From the NCBI GenBank assembly GCA_963721405.1, contig CAVRJA010000003.1, positions 930,001 to 994,000 of the forward strand: 64,000 nucleotides of DNA, in the 5' to 3' direction. The notes below the pieces were generated by a model. That model made no database searches. It saw only the letters and a program-made list of their open reading frames with translations, and was not told where the DNA came from. The position numbers and the translations under genes are program-made. Shown piece by piece: positions 53,801 through 62,115 of this stretch (the stretch's first letter is position 1; each line of letters begins with the position of its first letter). This DNA comes from JAFNAG01 sp963721405. Its GTDB lineage: Bacteria; Acidobacteriota; UBA6911.

Positions 53801-54075
53801 GTCGCGCCCACCACGTTGAGGCTTACCGTGGCAGGTGCCACTGCCACGGACGCCGGGGTCGGAGTGGGGGTCGGCGAAGAACCCTGATTTCCCTTGCAGG
53901 CCAGCAATGCCAGTCCGGCGCTGACGATGAGAGCGACTCGCAAAAAGTAGCCAAAGTGCTTCGCGATCACGGTTCCAAATGAATGAATTGGCGCCGAGCG
54001 GGAAGGGGAGGAAGGGTAGGGTGACGCTATAATGCGGGCGAAAAACGTCGCCGGCAGACGCATGACGGAGTGCAT
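50842..54075 (-). CDS. large lipoprotein with Big2, propeller-like and PKD domains
   Basis: A 1077-residue cell-surface-type protein. A long N-terminus ends in a lipobox (ALLAC, Cys60) followed by a Pro/Thr linker (SPTPTPTP). Residues ~75-400 hold four Big2 (bacterial Ig-like) domains, visible as repeated FTWxSSxxSVAxVxASGLVTAVANGSAxVTA. Residues ~430-720 hold ~7 repeats of the type WGxSxxDVYAVxxxxxVLHYDGxxW, likely a beta-propeller. Then another Big2 domain (~735-810), a PKD domain (~820-905; FGDDTGANVEDPGAHTY) and a further Ig-like domain. Probably adhesion or extracellular binding. GGAGG lies 5 nt before the ATG at 54075. Confidence 0.85.
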   Translation of the reverse strand: MHSVMRLPATFFARIIASPYPSSPSRSAPIHSFGTVIAKHFGYFLRVALIVSAGLALLACKGNQGSSPTPTPTPASVAVAPATVSLNVVGATIQLTASAYDASGQAMAGKTFTWTSSNDSVAKVDASGLVTAMAGGSATVTATAAGKSGSASVTVVQLAASVTVAPVTATISALGATVQLTAGAIDANGHAIANATFAWASSAESIAKVDASGLVTAVANGSATVTATANGKAGSANVIVVQQISSVVVTPGAPNLGALGATVQLAAGARDANGNAMAGKTFTWASSDKSVATVSASGLVTAVANGSARITATTEGGAGTTEVAVAQKAAALVLSPAGASISGAGTRQQFTVQARDAGGSLIPVPRVNAVWTSLNPNVATVNPLTGAAAAVGSGQVTIRVKVDEVVEYAVLTVTIPGLPRVNLWTQLDSGINNQIECLWGTSATDVFAAAHGATVLHYDGTAWSKVFQDIRFLNMGVWGSSASDVYVVGYAASVFHYDGALWSLITSGLSDMLSAVWGASPNDIYAVSWNGTIVHFDGVSWSTMAKPATDGGLYGVWGASANGVYAVGASLALNHVALHYDGTSWSNMSTGLERHIESVWGVSGTDIYAAFQGNVFHYDGMRWTRILYDAPISIWAIWGSSSTDIYFAGTDATDEHAAILHFDGTNWRLMRSPIPQVLHGLWGAPTGEVFASGTGGTILRGYRGGSVAITPSSATITGKNNRLQLAASATAGGNPVAGVTFLWTTSNAAVATVDGDGLVTGLTSGTASVTATALGDAAVTATVTVDLAQKPPVAVIDSPRQDMTITLGEAVNFQGTASDVDGTIASHSWDFGDDTGANVEDPGAHTYLKTGSFRVSYRVTDNDGASSPVVTVVITVVRNQSPTAAIISPADGAFFAPGTTIAFNGGGTDHEDGTLTGAALVWTSSRDGQIGTGSSFTRTDLSVGTHTITLSATDSGGAVGTAAVTIKVSTVAQIVPGAWHGSTTGLSLDFTVNSSADAVLELKYTFSGLKCEGATLVSGSITISRGSGWPISNRQFVITPSGDPKITVAGTFGDDGATVSGTWQWLSCSGTWTGSHY

Positions 54076-54845
54076 GGCAACCTCCTTCGAAAGATGGTCC
54101 GGACAAGCTGCATCTTGCAGCCCAATGCGATGTGCGAACCCTCCTGGGAATCGTTCCCATTAGCTTCCTGCTGAATCTGCATCTGTGACTTCTTCGTGTT
54201 TCTGCAAAAAGTTGCTGCCCGCTATTTGTCTATGCCTCATTGGTTAAGGCTCCTGCCGCGGTAGAGAGGACAAGCCGCTCATTGGTTCGAGGTCTGCGCC
54301 AAAGCGTCCGCGAGTCTGACCTTCGCCATCCTGAACCTAATGCTCTGGGGATTATGCCTACACCCAGCTCGGCCGCGGCACGCGGATGCTCGCCTCCGGG
54401 TGCGAAGCAACTCAAGTCAGCTGCCAATAGCTCAAGGGAGACTTCCTGCTGGTGCGGGGCGTGGAGAACCAACTGCTACCGGAACAACATTCCCATGAGA
54501 GCGTGATCTTTCGGTGAAGTTGGGCTTGAAACGGATCAAATTTAGTATGAGTCAATACCGAATGTCAACGGGGTATTGGAGCTTCTCAGTCCTCTTACGG
54601 ACAGTGAATCCATTGTTCACCACTGATTCGATCTCAAGTGACAAAACAGGCCACCGTGCTGTGAGCCTTGACAGAGCTGGTTGACGGAATTCCAGTGAGA
54701 TGTTGCCTGGCAACATGGCAGATGCGTCAGGAGATGCCGCAGTGCCCCGACAATCCTCCCGTGCGTTACGATATTGCAGTTGCCTTGATATTCCCGCAAC
54801 AGGGGATCGACCCATTCCATTCGCTAAGAAGCGTAGCCCGACCGT
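54076..54845. other. 770-bp region without a supported gene
   Basis: Only short frames are present. One (minus strand, 54617-54820) reads EWVDPLLREYQGNCNIVTHG and is faintly like part of a histidine phosphatase, but it is too short and interrupted to call. GC content is lower than in the neighbours. It may be the remains of inactivated genes. Confidence 0.4.
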
Positions 54846-56840
54846 TCACGGCGTCTTTACCAGCGGCAGCTGAATGAAGCTCGCCTGGCCGGGCGCGTGA
54901 TATATCCTCTGCACGGCCTTGCGGTAATCCCCCGGCTTGGCCCAGAAGATATTGGGCACGAACGTCTGTGGATTGCGGTCGTAGAGCGGGAACCAGCTCG
55001 ACTGAACCTGCACCATCACCCTGTGCCCCGGCAGGAAAACGTGATTCGCGGTAGGCAGTTCGAAGCGGTACAGAAGCGCAGTGTCGGTTGCGAGGGGCTT
55101 GGGTGTCTCCAGGCTCTCGCGGTAGCGCCCGCGAAAGATGTCTGCAGAAACCATCAATTGATAGCCGCCCATCTCCGGCTGACCGGCCACTTCATCGGGG
55201 TAAACATCGATCAGCTTCACCACCCAGTCGGAGTCCGTGCCGCTGGTGGAAGCGATCAGATTCGTAACCGGCTGTCCGCTGATTTTCATCGGCGCGGTCA
55301 GGGCATCCGAAACGAACGCAACAACGTCGGTACGGCCCGACGCTTCCCGCTGATCGTCCACGAGCCAGCGCCACCACGTCAGTTCTTCCGTGTAACCGGA
55401 GGGCCGGACCGGGCGGGCGCGGAAAGGCACGGGCTTGGCGGGATCGGAAATGTACTCCGCGAATGCCGCATCGCCGGATTTCGGCTCGGCATAGCTCAGC
55501 TTGAGACCTGCGTTGAGGTAAATCGGCGTGGGTTGCACCGTGCAGCCGCTCGGGCAACCGCTGGGCCAGGAAGGCAGGCGCACCCACTTGTTCGTTCCGG
55601 TCTCGAACGCGGTCACCGGGGCAACATCCATTTTCGGCGCGTCATCCTTTAAAAAGTGATCGAGGAACGGGCGCAGGATCTCCTGGCGAAAATAGAACGA
55701 GGTGTCGCTGCCGAATTTCAATGCGCCGAGCGTGCTGCCGTCCTGAATCTCCTGCCCGTGATTCCACGGCCCCAGCACAAGGAAAACCTTGTCGTTGTTG
55801 GTGTCCTTCGGCTTGATCGCCTTATAGACGGCGATATCGCCGTAGATATCCTCCTGATCCCAGAGGCTGTGCACCAGCATCACGGGCACGTTCAGCGGCT
55901 GCGCCGCCAGGATCTTGTCCACCGCCTGCTCGCGCCAGAAGGCGTCGTAGCTCGGATGCTCCACGATCTTGCGCCAGAAGCCGAGCTGTTCCATGCCGCG
56001 CTGCCGTCCAAGCTCGCCTGCCGATCCCGCCTGCATGTACATGTCATAATCATCAAAGTGGCTCGCCCACCACTTAATTTCATTCGCGCGCGTGGCCTCC
56101 TGTTCGTAGATGTAGGGCATCCCCTGTTGGCGAAACGCCCCGTTGTGAAACCAGTCGTCGCCCATCCAGCCGTCGACCATCGGGTTCATCGGCACAGAGA
56201 CCTTGAGCGCCGGGTGCGGGTTAACAAGCGCCATCAGCGGCAGGAAGCCGTCATATGAAATGCCGAGGATGCCGACCCTCCCGTTGCTTTCCGGCACGTT
56301 CTTCACCAGCCACTCGATGGTGTCGTAGGTGTCTGTGGCATGGTCGACCGGAGACGGGTTCAGCGGCCCGTGCAGCGGCCGGTTCATGACGTAGTCGCCC
56401 TCGGAGCCGTACTTGCCGCGCACGTCCTGCACCGCGCGGATATATCCGCCCTCGACGATCACGTCGGTGGCGTTGTCGTAGCCGGTCAGGATCGGGCCAA
56501 GGTGAGAACTTTCCGCGAGGCTCGTGAGTGCAGTGGCGTTGTAAGGCGTGCGCGTCAGCAGGATCGGCGCGCGCTTCGCGCCCTTGGGCACGATGACCAC
56601 GGTGTGCAGCCTGACGCCGTCGCGCATGGGGATCATCACGTCGCGTTTGACGTAATCGAAGCCGTCGGTGACCGGCTTGAACTGGCCGGGCGTCTCGCTG
56701 GGCATGGCGGGATACTTGGGGGGCGGAGTCTGCGCTGCCAGCGGAAAGGCGAACAACAGCAGGCCCAGCGACCACGCGTGTATGGCCAGCAGCCGCGCGC
56801 GGTCGAATGCTTGATCGAGTAGTGTTTTCCGGTTTGCCAT
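54846..56840 (-). CDS. CocE/NonD-family hydrolase (X-Pro dipeptidyl-peptidase-like)
   Basis: A 664-residue exported alpha/beta hydrolase. Signal peptide (AIHAWSLGLLLFAFPLAAQ), then an N-terminal hydrolase domain with RDVMIPMRDGVRLHTVV, oxyanion/strand elements, nucleophile GISYDGF (Ser in G-x-S-Y-x-G) and a later His in LGPWNHG; the C-terminal part is the jelly-roll domain of this family (PxPIYLNAGLKLSY, HRVMVQVQSSWFP). Members cleave esters, amides or N-acylated substrates (cocaine esterase, glutaryl-7-ACA acylase). Substrate here is unknown. AGGACAAGG precedes the ATG at 56840; upstream codons in this frame overlap the tRNA-Sec region and are not coding. Confidence 0.92.
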   Translation of the reverse strand: MANRKTLLDQAFDRARLLAIHAWSLGLLLFAFPLAAQTPPPKYPAMPSETPGQFKPVTDGFDYVKRDVMIPMRDGVRLHTVVIVPKGAKRAPILLTRTPYNATALTSLAESSHLGPILTGYDNATDVIVEGGYIRAVQDVRGKYGSEGDYVMNRPLHGPLNPSPVDHATDTYDTIEWLVKNVPESNGRVGILGISYDGFLPLMALVNPHPALKVSVPMNPMVDGWMGDDWFHNGAFRQQGMPYIYEQEATRANEIKWWASHFDDYDMYMQAGSAGELGRQRGMEQLGFWRKIVEHPSYDAFWREQAVDKILAAQPLNVPVMLVHSLWDQEDIYGDIAVYKAIKPKDTNNDKVFLVLGPWNHGQEIQDGSTLGALKFGSDTSFYFRQEILRPFLDHFLKDDAPKMDVAPVTAFETGTNKWVRLPSWPSGCPSGCTVQPTPIYLNAGLKLSYAEPKSGDAAFAEYISDPAKPVPFRARPVRPSGYTEELTWWRWLVDDQREASGRTDVVAFVSDALTAPMKISGQPVTNLIASTSGTDSDWVVKLIDVYPDEVAGQPEMGGYQLMVSADIFRGRYRESLETPKPLATDTALLYRFELPTANHVFLPGHRVMVQVQSSWFPLYDRNPQTFVPNIFWAKPGDYRKAVQRIYHAPGQASFIQLPLVKTP

Positions 56841-57075
56841 ACCTTGTCCTCTCTTGTTCTGGTTAATGACCGCCAAGTTGCACCTGGTTGGGTTCGTTTT
56901 GCTGCAGGGGACCTCCATGCCTGACGTCCACGACAATCCCGAGAACGGTCCAGGGTTCGACTTACCCGCGCAGGTGAACTGGCGCCCCACGGCCGGATTA
57001 CCGCGAAAGATCGCGCGGGCCGTGAATTCGCTCAGGACGGCGCCACGCCCAGCGCTAGTCCATTGAAAACAGAAG

Positions 57076-57173
57076 TGGCGGAGGTGCATGGGAATCGAAC
57101 CCACCGTGCCCACCTTCCGGTGAACACCACTGGATTTGAAGTCCAGGCCAGCCACCGGGCCAGATTCACCTCC
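57076..57173 (-). tRNA. selC: tRNA-Sec (anticodon UCA)
   Basis: The minus strand folds as a 98-nt selenocysteine tRNA with encoded CCA. Acceptor GGAGGTG pairs with CACCTCC; the anticodon arm CTGGACTTCAAATCCAG has loop CTTCAAA with anticodon TCA, as in E. coli selC; a long variable arm (TGGTGTTCACCGGAAGGTGG) and a T-arm with GGGTTCGATTCCC follow. It implies that the organism decodes UGA as selenocysteine; selA, selB and selD are not in the window. Confidence 0.93.
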
Positions 57174-57392
57174 GCGGTTGCGGCGATTGTAGCAGAAATG
57201 CTTCCCAATAGAAACGGAGACCCTTGAGTCGTTTCGGTTTAACGGGGATCGGATGGGGCGTTCTTGGCGGGCACACGCCCTCCCTCCGCGCGCGAAATAA
57301 ATACTCGGGCGGGAAAAAGCGAGATCCGGGAAGGTTCACACGCGTGGCGCGGCTTCCCTTGCAGACCCCGGCGCTGAACCGCAGGGCGGCCT

Positions 57393-58340
57393 TCAGTCAA
57401 TCCCGTGGATCTTCAGGCTGATAATCTGATCGATCGTGAGATTCTTCTGCCCGCGAGCTTGCAGATTCCGAATGTAGTCGGCAGTGACGCCGTGAATGCG
57501 CATCGCCACGAGCTGGTCCACGCTCGGAGTGAATCCGAGCGCCTTGATCTCCTTCACGAACGGAATGGCGGCGCCGTGTATCCGCATGGCGATCATCTGA
57601 TCGGTAGAAACCGAATCATATCCGAGCGCTTTCATTTCGCGCGCGAACTCAGGCGTCACGCCGTGAATCCGCATCGCCACCATCTGGTCGATGGAGGCGG
57701 AGTATCCGAGCGATTTCAGCTCTTTGGCAAACTCCAGGCTGACGTCGTGGATGCGCATCGCGACAAGGTTGTCAGGGGAGAGATTGCCATAACCCATGCC
57801 CTTCATTCCCCGGACATATTCGGTTGTTACGCCATGGATGCACATGGCAATGAGCTGGTCCGTGGAGACGTGATCGAGCCCGAGCGCCCGTAGTTCTCGC
57901 ACATAGGCAAGCTTGACGTCATGAACGGCCAGGGCGAACAGCTTATCCGTGGTGAGCTCGTCGTAGCCGAGCGACCCCATTTCCGCAAGGAATCCGGGGT
58001 TGGGGGAAAAGGAGAAGGCGCCGGACCCGCTGCCGCTCTTGAATTGGCCCTCGCACACCAGGGTGCCCGCATCGCGAACGAGTTCGAATCGGACGTTCGT
58101 CGCCGCAGAATCAATCTGCGAGCGCGAGAGCCCGCGCAGCTGGTCCAGCGGCAACGTCCAGCTGCTGTTGAAATGCCCGGATTTCCCATGGCTCCCCTGC
58201 ACAGTGAGTCGGATTCTGCTGTCCGCGGCGCGTCCGTCGATCAGCCACTGTCCAGTGATCGGAGTCTGATCCTGATAAGCCCAGGCAGCCAGCAGGCTGC
58301 AGCAGCATACGGCGACAGCAATTACCTTCGCATAGCCCAT
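57393..58340 (-). CDS. exported protein with seven ~29-residue IHG repeats
   Basis: A 315-residue protein with a signal peptide (IAVAVCCCSLLAAWA), a domain of ~90 residues (TPITGQWLIDGRAADSRI...), and then seven tandem repeats of consensus LGYxxLSxDQLIAMRIHGVTxEFVREMKA (about residues 115-315). The same repeats form the C-terminal part of the BlaR1-like protein encoded just upstream. Function is unknown; the shared repeats suggest that it may pair with, or mimic, the receptor's sensor region. The gene starts 13 nt after the BlaR1-like stop and is the third of the operon. Confidence 0.85.
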   Translation of the reverse strand: MGYAKVIAVAVCCCSLLAAWAYQDQTPITGQWLIDGRAADSRIRLTVQGSHGKSGHFNSSWTLPLDQLRGLSRSQIDSAATNVRFELVRDAGTLVCEGQFKSGSGSGAFSFSPNPGFLAEMGSLGYDELTTDKLFALAVHDVKLAYVRELRALGLDHVSTDQLIAMCIHGVTTEYVRGMKGMGYGNLSPDNLVAMRIHDVSLEFAKELKSLGYSASIDQMVAMRIHGVTPEFAREMKALGYDSVSTDQMIAMRIHGAAIPFVKEIKALGFTPSVDQLVAMRIHGVTADYIRNLQARGQKNLTIDQIISLKIHGID

Positions 58341-58353
58341 TGTCCCGATCTCC

Positions 58354-60147
58354 TCATAATGTATCGGATGCCAGTTCCAAAGCCTGTTTCCATATCTGTC
58401 TGATGCGCCAGGTCCTCCTCGATACTTCCCTCCTGATTCTGTCGACGGCGGGAGAGGAAGCATCGATACCCGCCGCAATCGCGCCATCGAAGCTCAGATT
58501 TGTCCGGCCCGCGGCCTTCAGACTGCGGATGAAATCCGGAGTGATTTCGTAGATGCGCAGCCCGACGGCCTGATCCGCTGTGGGCGTTCCCAATCCCAGC
58601 GTTTTCAACTCCCGCACCTGCCCGGGATCCACCCCGTGAATGCGGAACGCGATGAGATCATCGATCGTGATTCCCGGCAGTCCCAGTCCCTTGATCGCAC
58701 CGCCGTCTTCGAGAGCCACACCGTGGATCTTCAAAGAAAGCAGTTGGTCGAAAGTCGGCTCACCGAAACCCATGCCTTTCATTCGCGTTGCAAAATCCGG
58801 AGTCACTCCGTGGATGCAGAAGGCCAGGACCTGGTCGGCAGTGAGTTTGCTCAAACCGGCCGCCTGAAATTCCGTGATTTGTTTCGGCTGGGCGCCATGG
58901 ATGCGGAAAGCGAGAAGCGCATCCGGAGTGAGATGTGTCATCCCGGCCGCGTTCCATTGACGGATGTAGTCGGCCGTGACGCCGTGGGTCTTGAAGGCGA
59001 TGAGCTGGTCCGCCGTCAGATCCGGATATCCGGCGCCGGCTAGATCGGCGATGAAACTCCCCGATGGCGTCTGGGCCGGCGGCCGGGCGTCGGACTTGGA
59101 GATGACTGCGGGCGCTTCGCCCTTCTTTGAAGGAGTGACTTGAGTCGCGGCCCAGACCGCTCCGGCAATCAAGATCGCCAGTGCTGCGGCCAGCCAGGGC
59201 TTCGGCCCGTGATCGGAGGCCCGGTTTGTTCCTATCAGCCGCCGGATGCGCGCGATCAGAGCGCCGCCGCCGGCCGCCATCGCATAGGTCGAACCGCCGT
59301 CGCGGAGCTCTTCGAGCCGGGTAAGGGCGCGCGCGTAGGTAAGGACATCACCGCACGCCCGTACTGCAAGATCATCGCAGCAGTTTTCCCGCTCGGCGCG
59401 GATTTTCCGACCGACCCACCAGACCGCCGGATGATAGAAGAGCAGCGTTTCGGCAACGGTCTGGATCAGGTTCGCAAGGTAGTCGTGCCGCCGGATGTGC
59501 GCGAGTTCGTGCGCAAGCAGCGCCTCGAGTTGCCGCGGATCCACGCCGGTCAATGCCGAGGCAGGAATCAAGACCACAGGGCGAAGCCAGCCGACCACAG
59601 CCGGCAACTTCGCCAGCCCCGATTTCAGGACGCGCATCGGTGTCGAGATCTTCATCGCCCGCGCCAGGTGTTGCGCCCGCTGCTCCCAGTACGTGCTCAC
59701 GGGCGACGTCTGTCTGTGCTTCAGCCGCTGCGCAGCCGCCCAGCCGCAGACGGAACGCGCCGAAATCGGGAGCACGCCAGCCAGCCACAGGCAGTCCAGC
59801 AAAGAGAACCACGCCATGAGCCGCGCTGTGGCCGGCAATCCGGGAAGCAGCTGAAGTGCCGCGGCCGGAATCGAAGGATCGGATCGCGGCCCGCCCATCG
59901 AAGCGTCCCCCCAGGATTCCGACCGGATCGCAGTCGCGCTCCAGGCAAAAGTGACGGCCAGCGCGGCCAGCATCAGCACCATGGTGGCGCACGCCAGGCA
60001 GTAACGAACGTTCGCGCTCGATTTGCGCAATGAGGCGTCTATGGCGGCAAGCAGCAGGGCGAGGAGCGCGCCCTGCCAGAGAAAGTGGATCAGGGCCCAG
60101 CCCAGGGCGATGATCAGGGATTCGTTCAAATCCGGCGAGTAATTCAT
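58354..60147 (-). CDS. BlaR1/MecR1-like M56 metallopeptidase with repeat-type sensor domain
   Basis: A 597-residue membrane protein. N-terminal helices (about residues 10-35, 50-70, 110-130), an M56 zinc protease with HELAH (H213-H217) in LLAHELAHIRRHDY and a second acidic motif RAERENCCDDLAV, a further helix (~318-336), and a periplasmic C-terminus of seven ~29-residue IHG repeats (about residues 366-575) in the place where BlaR1 has its penicillin sensor. By analogy, a signal on the repeats activates the cytoplasmic-facing protease, which inactivates BlaI. Starts within the end of blaI (4-nt overlap). Confidence 0.88.
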   Translation of the reverse strand: MNYSPDLNESLIIALGWALIHFLWQGALLALLLAAIDASLRKSSANVRYCLACATMVLMLAALAVTFAWSATAIRSESWGDASMGGPRSDPSIPAAALQLLPGLPATARLMAWFSLLDCLWLAGVLPISARSVCGWAAAQRLKHRQTSPVSTYWEQRAQHLARAMKISTPMRVLKSGLAKLPAVVGWLRPVVLIPASALTGVDPRQLEALLAHELAHIRRHDYLANLIQTVAETLLFYHPAVWWVGRKIRAERENCCDDLAVRACGDVLTYARALTRLEELRDGGSTYAMAAGGGALIARIRRLIGTNRASDHGPKPWLAAALAILIAGAVWAATQVTPSKKGEAPAVISKSDARPPAQTPSGSFIADLAGAGYPDLTADQLIAFKTHGVTADYIRQWNAAGMTHLTPDALLAFRIHGAQPKQITEFQAAGLSKLTADQVLAFCIHGVTPDFATRMKGMGFGEPTFDQLLSLKIHGVALEDGGAIKGLGLPGITIDDLIAFRIHGVDPGQVRELKTLGLGTPTADQAVGLRIYEITPDFIRSLKAAGRTNLSFDGAIAAGIDASSPAVDRIRREVSRRTWRIRQIWKQALELASDTL

Positions 60148-60533
60148 CGGACACCTCGCTCGTATTCATCCAGAAGTTCACGGATCTGTGCCAGCTCCTC
60201 GCGCGATGCCTTCCTGGCGCTCAAGGCCTGCATCACCAGGCTAAGCGCGGAGCCGTTGAAGGCGCGATCCACGAGGTCCCGCACCAGCTGCCTCTGCGTT
60301 TGATCCTGCGGCGCACGCGCCTCGTACACGTGTGCGCGCTGGGTCTCGTTCCGGGTTACCAGGCCCTTGTCAGCCATGATCTGCATCAGCTTCAGGACGG
60401 TCGTGTAGCCGATTGGCCGTGTGCGGCCCAGAACGTTGAAGACGTCGCGCACAGTGGAGGGGCCCCGTTCCCACAACACGCCAAGGATCTCGAGTTCGGC
60501 GGCAGTCGGTCGCGTTTCACTGGTTTTTTTCAT
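60144..60533 (-). CDS. BlaI/MecI/CopY-family winged-helix repressor
   Basis: A 129-residue repressor with the family's N-terminal winged helix (TAAELEILGVLWERGPSTVRDV, RPIGYTTVLKLMQIMADKGLV) and C-terminal dimerisation/cleavage region. It should repress its own operon with the BlaR1-like and repeat-protein genes. ATG at 60533 fits the family; a longer open frame upstream is not coding. No clear Shine-Dalgarno is visible, and the promoter lies only ~10-35 nt upstream, so translation may be leaderless. Confidence 0.93.
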   Translation of the reverse strand: MKKTSETRPTAAELEILGVLWERGPSTVRDVFNVLGRTRPIGYTTVLKLMQIMADKGLVTRNETQRAHVYEARAPQDQTQRQLVRDLVDRAFNGSALSLVMQALSARKASREELAQIRELLDEYERGVR

Positions 60534-60540
60534 GCAGGTG

Positions 60541-60582
60541 ATATTATACGAAGCTCTTCGTACTGTCAACGAAATTTTTCGT
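60541..60582 (-). promoter_or_regulatory. BlaI promoter with two palindromic operator candidates
   Basis: On the minus strand, TTGACA (60564-60569) is a consensus -35; TATAAT (60543-60548) or TAATAT (60541-60546, 17-bp spacing) is the -10. The spacer and -10 contain the palindrome TACGAAGAGCTTCGTA (60547-60562) and a second, ACGAAAAATTTCGT (60569-60582), overlaps the -35. Both share the ACGAA/TTCGT half sites, so BlaI dimers bound here would block the polymerase. The transcript start should be at or next to the ATG. Confidence 0.75.
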
Positions 60583-60849
60583 AGGTTCGGCAGGCAGATG
60601 GCTTCTTCCCCGCGTCCGGCTCGATTCCGCGGCCTCCGGAAATCGAGGCGTTCCATGTGTGCACAATGGCGCCGGTGCCGGCGCCGCCGGAATGAGTTTC
60701 CGCTTGCAAAGGCAGGGATCATCGCCTATCTTTTTTGAGCCGTACCTCTTGCGCGGGCGCTGGCCCCGGCTTTTCTTGGGATCTAATAATCGGATGGCAG
60801 GCGGCGGCGCAGGAAGCAGGCAGTGCAACTGCATCAGAAGTAACAGAGT

Positions 60850-60925
60850 GGGGCTGTAGCTCAGCTGGGAGAGTGCCTGACTGGCAGTCAGGAGGTCGCG
60901 AGTTCGATCCTCGCCAGCTCCACCA
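60850..60925 (+). tRNA. tRNA-Ala (anticodon GGC)
   Basis: 76 nt with encoded CCA. Acceptor GGGGCTG / CAGCTCC includes the G3-U70 wobble pair that defines alanine tRNAs; D-arm GCTCAGCTGGGAGAGTGC; anticodon stem CCTGA / TCAGG with loop CTGGCAG (anticodon GGC); T-arm GCGAG-TTCGATC-CTCGC. A sequence of lower GC content follows on the right. Confidence 0.95.
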
Positions 60926-61381
60926 ATAGAATCAATAGTTTGGCGAAACCATCAAAAACCAAAAATCTCCCAGGGGTAACGTAGGGGTAACAGAAAACGG
61001 CGCTTTGTAGACCCTCTACGCCAACCGCAGCGCATCACAGACGCCAGGGTTCCGCTTCATGCCGATCATCTATTATGTTCTGGCCCAGTGCTTGTCCGGG
61101 CTGCTCTCAAGTCCAGCTCAGCACCTGACCCGGCCACAGGTGGGGGACTTTGAAGTGGCCCTCGGGGGCTGGAACCAGTTCCTTAAGAACGTACTGGTGA
61201 TCACGCCGGACGTTGCCGACGGCACGACAATACAATAGGATTTTCCGTGTCAGGAGGAACAGAGCGCTCCACGCCAAAGGCCTTCTTGGTGCATCCTTGA
61301 CCACTTGTCCGATAACGCGGTCTGCCCCGAATGCGTGGGAACGCCGTCGGTATCTCTCAAAACACCTGCTTCTTAAAACCG
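60926..61381. other. intergenic region downstream of tRNA-Ala
   Basis: About 455 bases without a supported gene. Near its start is a doubled GGGGTAAC (CAGGGGTAACGTAGGGGTAAC, 60970-60990). No integrase gene and no repeated copy of the tRNA 3' end were found within the window. Confidence 0.4.
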
Positions 61382-61909
61382 CTATTTCTTGAGGAGATCT
61401 TCAAGTGACAATTCGAAATTATGGGTCTCCGTGAGGGGCTTGGCATCCCCTGCGTAAATGCCCCAGATCACCAAACCAAGTTGCTTTTGGCTGATCGAAA
61501 CGTTCGCCGTTCCTTTAGTTACGGTTTTCACCGCGAGTCTTGGCTCTCCGCTTCTATAGACGATGGCATATACCGTATCGTGAGCCCCTCCCGCTGTTTC
61601 GATCAAAAAGACATTTTCCCTCGCAACAGCCTGTACAATGGTCCCATCCGCAATGTCAAGAATGAGGGAGGGAGCTTCCATTTTTCCTTTCCACGCCACA
61701 ATCTGAAGGGTCCCCTCTCCCGCCGGTTTACATTGCCGCACTTCAACCCTTGGAAGTTCTTCAATGGTGGCACCAAGAATCAACTGCGTAACAAGTTTTG
61801 TGACGGTCGTCGAACATGGTGCTGTTGGATCTTTTGCTTGCCCGACCGCAACATGTGTCCAGATAATTAGAAGGAAAATCGGTGCGTAACCGAATATTCT
61901 AGCCTTCAT
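61382..61909 (-). CDS. exported protein of unknown function
   Basis: A 175-residue protein with a good signal peptide (FGYAPIFLLIIWTHVAVGQA) and a compact mature part with two Cys (C in TAPCSTT and RQCKPAG) that could form a disulfide. No family was recognised. GGGGGAAT lies before the ATG at 61909. The gene is more AT-rich than most of the window, and its neighbour on the left is the tRNA-Ala, so horizontal acquisition is possible. Confidence 0.65.
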   Translation of the reverse strand: MKARIFGYAPIFLLIIWTHVAVGQAKDPTAPCSTTVTKLVTQLILGATIEELPRVEVRQCKPAGEGTLQIVAWKGKMEAPSLILDIADGTIVQAVARENVFLIETAGGAHDTVYAIVYRSGEPRLAVKTVTKGTANVSISQKQLGLVIWGIYAGDAKPLTETHNFELSLEDLLKK

Positions 61910-62115
61910 TTTATTCCCCCGAATCCAGTTTGTACTGGCCTGCAAACTCAGTTATGCTCCGACGGAAACGCTTGCGTCAAGCTGTTAGGCCCAGAGCGCA
62001 GGCAAAAAGACGGGGTCCGGTTGGCCTGTGATGATGTACGAGTACGCGGTTATACGTCCCGGTGGTGGAAAGGAGTTTTAGTTCTGCGCTGCAATAGAAT
62101 CAGAAGATTCTTCCA

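Noticed and set aside
54617..54820. Possible histidine-phosphatase fragment (NIVTHGRIVGAL)
   Set aside because: Too short, no N-terminal RHG motif, no ribosome binding site; similarity could be chance.
57174..57392. Frames running across tRNA-Sec
   Set aside because: They include the tRNA itself and have no start signal.
61107..61304. 65-codon minus-strand open frame after tRNA-Ala
   Set aside because: No motif, no ribosome binding site, ordinary length for a chance frame.
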